NCBI GenBank assembly: GCA_003152255.1
Contig: PLZT01000713.1
Location: forward strand, 1-14,823
DNA from: Methylocystaceae bacterium
GTDB taxonomy: Bacteria; Pseudomonadota; Alphaproteobacteria; Rhizobiales; Beijerinckiaceae
Reading direction: 5' to 3'
DNA: 14,823 nucleotides
Notes under the pieces: generated by a model
Told to the model about the DNA's origin: nothing
The model's input: the letters and a program-made list of their open reading frames with translations, nothing else
Database searches by the model: none
Made by a program: the position numbers and the translations under genes
Shown: positions 13,291-14,823 of the stretch, piece by piece
Layout of the letters: every line of letters begins with the position of its first letter
How positions within the stretch are numbered: the stretch's first letter is position 1

Positions 13291-14157
13291 ATGAGCGAAA
13301 CCCACGCGACGGCGCGCGGACGGTTCTCGCGGAGCCGCGCCTCGGGATTTGGCATGGCGGCGTTGGCCGCGCTGGCGCTCGGCGGCTGCCTGACGGATCA
13401 GGTCGTAGAGCGGCCGCCCGGGCGCGGCATCGCCGAGGTCAGCGAGACCGACCCCAGGGCCGCCGAGGCCAATATCGATTCGCTGTCCGACGTGATTCGC
13501 CGCAATCCGTCGAGCCCGGAGGCCTATAACACCCGCGGCGCGGCCTATGCGCGCCTGGGGCGCTTCCAGGAGGCGGTGGACGACTTCACCCAGGCGATCC
13601 GGCTCGATCCCAATAACGTCACGGCCTACACCAACCGCGCGCTGGCCTATCGCCAAAGCGCGCGCAACGATCTCGCGAGAGTCGATTTCGACCGCGCCAT
13701 CTCGGCCAATCCCAATCACGCGCCGGCCTATATCGGCCGCGCCAACCTGCTGCGCGCGCAGGGCAATCTGGATCAGGCGCGGGCCGATCTCGACACCGCC
13801 ATCAGGCTCAATCCAGAAAACGCGCAGGCGTTCCACGCGCGCGGGCTCATCAACCAGAAGCAGGGCGACAATATTCGCGCCGTGACCGATTTCGACAACG
13901 CCATCGACCGCGACCCCTTCGCGGCGGCGCCCTATCAGGCGCGCGGCGAAAGCCTGGTGACGCTCGGCAAATACGACAAGGCGATCGAGGATTTCAACGC
14001 GGCGCTCAATGTCGACAGCAAGAGCGCCATGACCTGGGCCTGGCTCGGCCTCGCCTACGACCGCGGCGGCAATCGCGGCAAGGCGCAGGAATCCTACCAG
14101 CGGGCGCTCTCGCTCGATCCCAGCCAGCCCATCGCCAAGCAGGGCTTGCGTAGCTAA
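13291..14157 (+). CDS. TPR-repeat lipoprotein
   Basis: The 288-aa product starts at the ATG at 13291, preceded by GGGAGG about 10 nt upstream; an earlier in-frame start has no ribosome site. Residues 20-33 form a lipoprotein signal peptide (GMAALAALALGGC, lipidated Cys33). From about residue 75 six tetratricopeptide repeats follow, each with the consensus pattern such as AYNTRGAAYARLGRFQEAVD, ending LDPNN, then NRALAYRQSARNDLARVDFD, ANLLRAQGNLDQARADLDTA and so on to the C-terminus. TPRs mediate protein-protein contacts; a periplasmic scaffold role is likely (NlpI-like proteins are one known example). A small hairpin (GTCGCC 13211-13216 with GGCGAC 13222-13227) lies in its leader. Confidence 0.92.
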   Translation: MSETHATARGRFSRSRASGFGMAALAALALGGCLTDQVVERPPGRGIAEVSETDPRAAEANIDSLSDVIRRNPSSPEAYNTRGAAYARLGRFQEAVDDFTQAIRLDPNNVTAYTNRALAYRQSARNDLARVDFDRAISANPNHAPAYIGRANLLRAQGNLDQARADLDTAIRLNPENAQAFHARGLINQKQGDNIRAVTDFDNAIDRDPFAAAPYQARGESLVTLGKYDKAIEDFNAALNVDSKSAMTWAWLGLAYDRGGNRGKAQESYQRALSLDPSQPIAKQGLRS

Positions 14158-14191
14158 AGTATTTTCAAGTTTCGCGGAAAATCACTTCGCT
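14158..14191. terminator. Weak bidirectional terminator or repeat fragment between convergent genes
   Basis: ATTTTC (14161-14166) pairs with GAAAAT (14177-14182) around a GC-containing loop, with short A/T runs either side. Only 34 bp separate the convergent TPR and MaoC genes. The surrounding wording (TCACTTCGCTCTAAACC) is like intergenic repeats common in Hyphomicrobiales. Confidence 0.3.
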
Positions 14192-14650
14192 CTAAACCGC
14201 TCGCCCGGCGCGCGCGAAGACGATCAGCTTCGCCGTCAGCGTCTGCACGACTTCATTGTTCTGATTGAAGGTCGTGGTCTTGCAGATTACGTTCCCGCGA
14301 TCCGGGCGGGAAAGCGACGGCGTGATTTTCAGCACCTCGCTCTCGATGCGCAGGCTGTCGCCGGGGCGCACCGGACGAGGCCAGGCGAGTTCGCCGCCGG
14401 CGCCGATCACCCCATCGGCGAAGGGCGCGCCGCCCTCGATCAGCAGCCGCATGGTCAGCGCCGCCGTCAGCCAGCCGCTGGCGATCAGCCCGCCGAACAT
14501 GCTGGATTTGGCCGCCTCGGGGTCGGTGTGGAAATATTGCGGATCATATTGGCGGGCGAAGCGGAGCATCTCCTCCGCCTCGAGCGTCAGCGGCCCGGCG
14601 CGATAAATCTGTCCGACCGCGAGATCCTCGAGATAAAGCCCCTGCGTCAT
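14192..14650 (-). CDS. MaoC-family (R)-hydratase/dehydratase
   Basis: The 152-aa hot-dog-fold protein has the MaoC hydratase motif YDPQYFHTDPEAAKSS with catalytic Asp36 and His41, followed by FGGLIASGWLTAALTMRL and the PVRPGDSLRIESEV segment. Members hydrate trans-2-enoyl thioesters or act as mesaconyl-CoA-type hydratases; the substrate here is not decided. The start at 14648-14650 is chosen because AAAGGGGG lies 4 nt upstream; a longer frame from 14752 would run through the 15-bp inverted repeat. The gene is intact. It converges on the TPR lipoprotein gene. Confidence 0.92.
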   Translation of the reverse strand: MTQGLYLEDLAVGQIYRAGPLTLEAEEMLRFARQYDPQYFHTDPEAAKSSMFGGLIASGWLTAALTMRLLIEGGAPFADGVIGAGGELAWPRPVRPGDSLRIESEVLKITPSLSRPDRGNVICKTTTFNQNNEVVQTLTAKLIVFARAGRAV

Positions 14651-14659
14651 GCCGCCCCC

Positions 14660-14713
14660 TTTGAGCAAGTCCCGCGAAAGTTGACGGACTTTTGCGACCG
14701 GGACTTGCTCAAA
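14660..14713 (-). promoter_or_regulatory. Long hairpin in the maoC-like leader
   Basis: TTTGAGCAAGTCCCG (14660-14674) is the exact reverse complement of 14699-14713, a 15-bp stem. Inside the loop GCGAAAGT (14674-14681) nearly pairs with ACTTTTGC (14688-14695). The stem's end overlaps the AAAGGGGG ribosome site of the MaoC gene, so it could block or expose it in the mRNA. It may instead be a dispersed intergenic repeat. Confidence 0.6.
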
Positions 14714-14823
14714 CATTTCAATTTCGCGCGATTTCCTGTCGCATGATCCCATGCGAGCGTAAAGCGCGCTAGAGCGGTTTCCGAACCAGCTGAATCGGGG
14801 GGGATTCCCGAATCGGCGAATTT

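Noticed and set aside
13234..13836. Minus-strand 200-residue frame with repeated IG/VG motifs
   Set aside because: The periodicity is the antisense image of the TPR repeats.
1..14823. CRISPR array, tRNA or rRNA genes
   Set aside because: No regularly spaced direct repeats of 25-40 bp, and no tRNA cloverleaf or rRNA segment was seen on reading both strands.

Overview
The window joins two kinds of DNA. The right part, from about 6190 to the end, is GC-rich. It carries ordinary chromosomal genes of an alphaproteobacterium, most likely Hyphomicrobiales and possibly the Methylocystis/Methylosinus group. The lineage is inferred from protein style, GC-rich codon use, an Arg/Lys-rich S21 and palindromic intergenic repeats; no marker gene proves it. 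The left part, up to about 6190, has lower GC with AT-rich gaps and reads as an integrated element or the replication region of a mobile replicon.

Left part (1-6190). A minus-strand set of replication-type genes runs from about 5750 down to 1335. In order of transcription these are an unrecognised 226-aa protein with a proline-rich linker, a short AAA+ clamp-loader ATPase resembling phage T4 gp44 and RFC small subunits, a relic of a primase N-terminus, an AlpA-type excisionase/regulator, and a 721-aa primase-helicase with a Prim-Pol domain and an SF3 helicase. Directly after the primase stop lie two inverted blocks of 9-bp repeats around an AT-rich spacer, which look like iterons of an origin. 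A strong minus-strand terminator follows at 1026-1053. Beyond it are a two-span membrane protein, a 40-aa microprotein and, at the left edge, the start of a possible ParB-like gene. An unexpected plus-strand open frame with coding-like base periodicity lies between the AlpA and clamp-loader genes. No integrase, sliding clamp or structural phage gene is seen.

Right part (6190-14823). After a mixed intergenic stretch come a small secreted protein (plus), then overlapping minus-strand genes for an SGNH hydrolase and an OpgC-type acyltransferase. Divergent to these is a membrane-domain-only SbmA/BacA-like transporter. A patatin-like phospholipase follows that is broken by a 2-bp duplication. Next are two RelE/ParE-type toxin-antitoxin pairs, one intact and one whose toxin has an in-frame amber codon. 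The window ends with rpsU (S21), a six-TPR lipoprotein and a MaoC-type dehydratase with a 15-bp inverted repeat in its leader.

How the genes work together: the element's primase-helicase, AlpA regulator and clamp-loader-like ATPase could form a self-contained replication initiation set acting at the repeats near 1237-1334. This is inference. OpgC and the SGNH hydrolase are probably translationally coupled and act on envelope glycans. The two toxin-antitoxin loci show one functional and one decayed module side by side.
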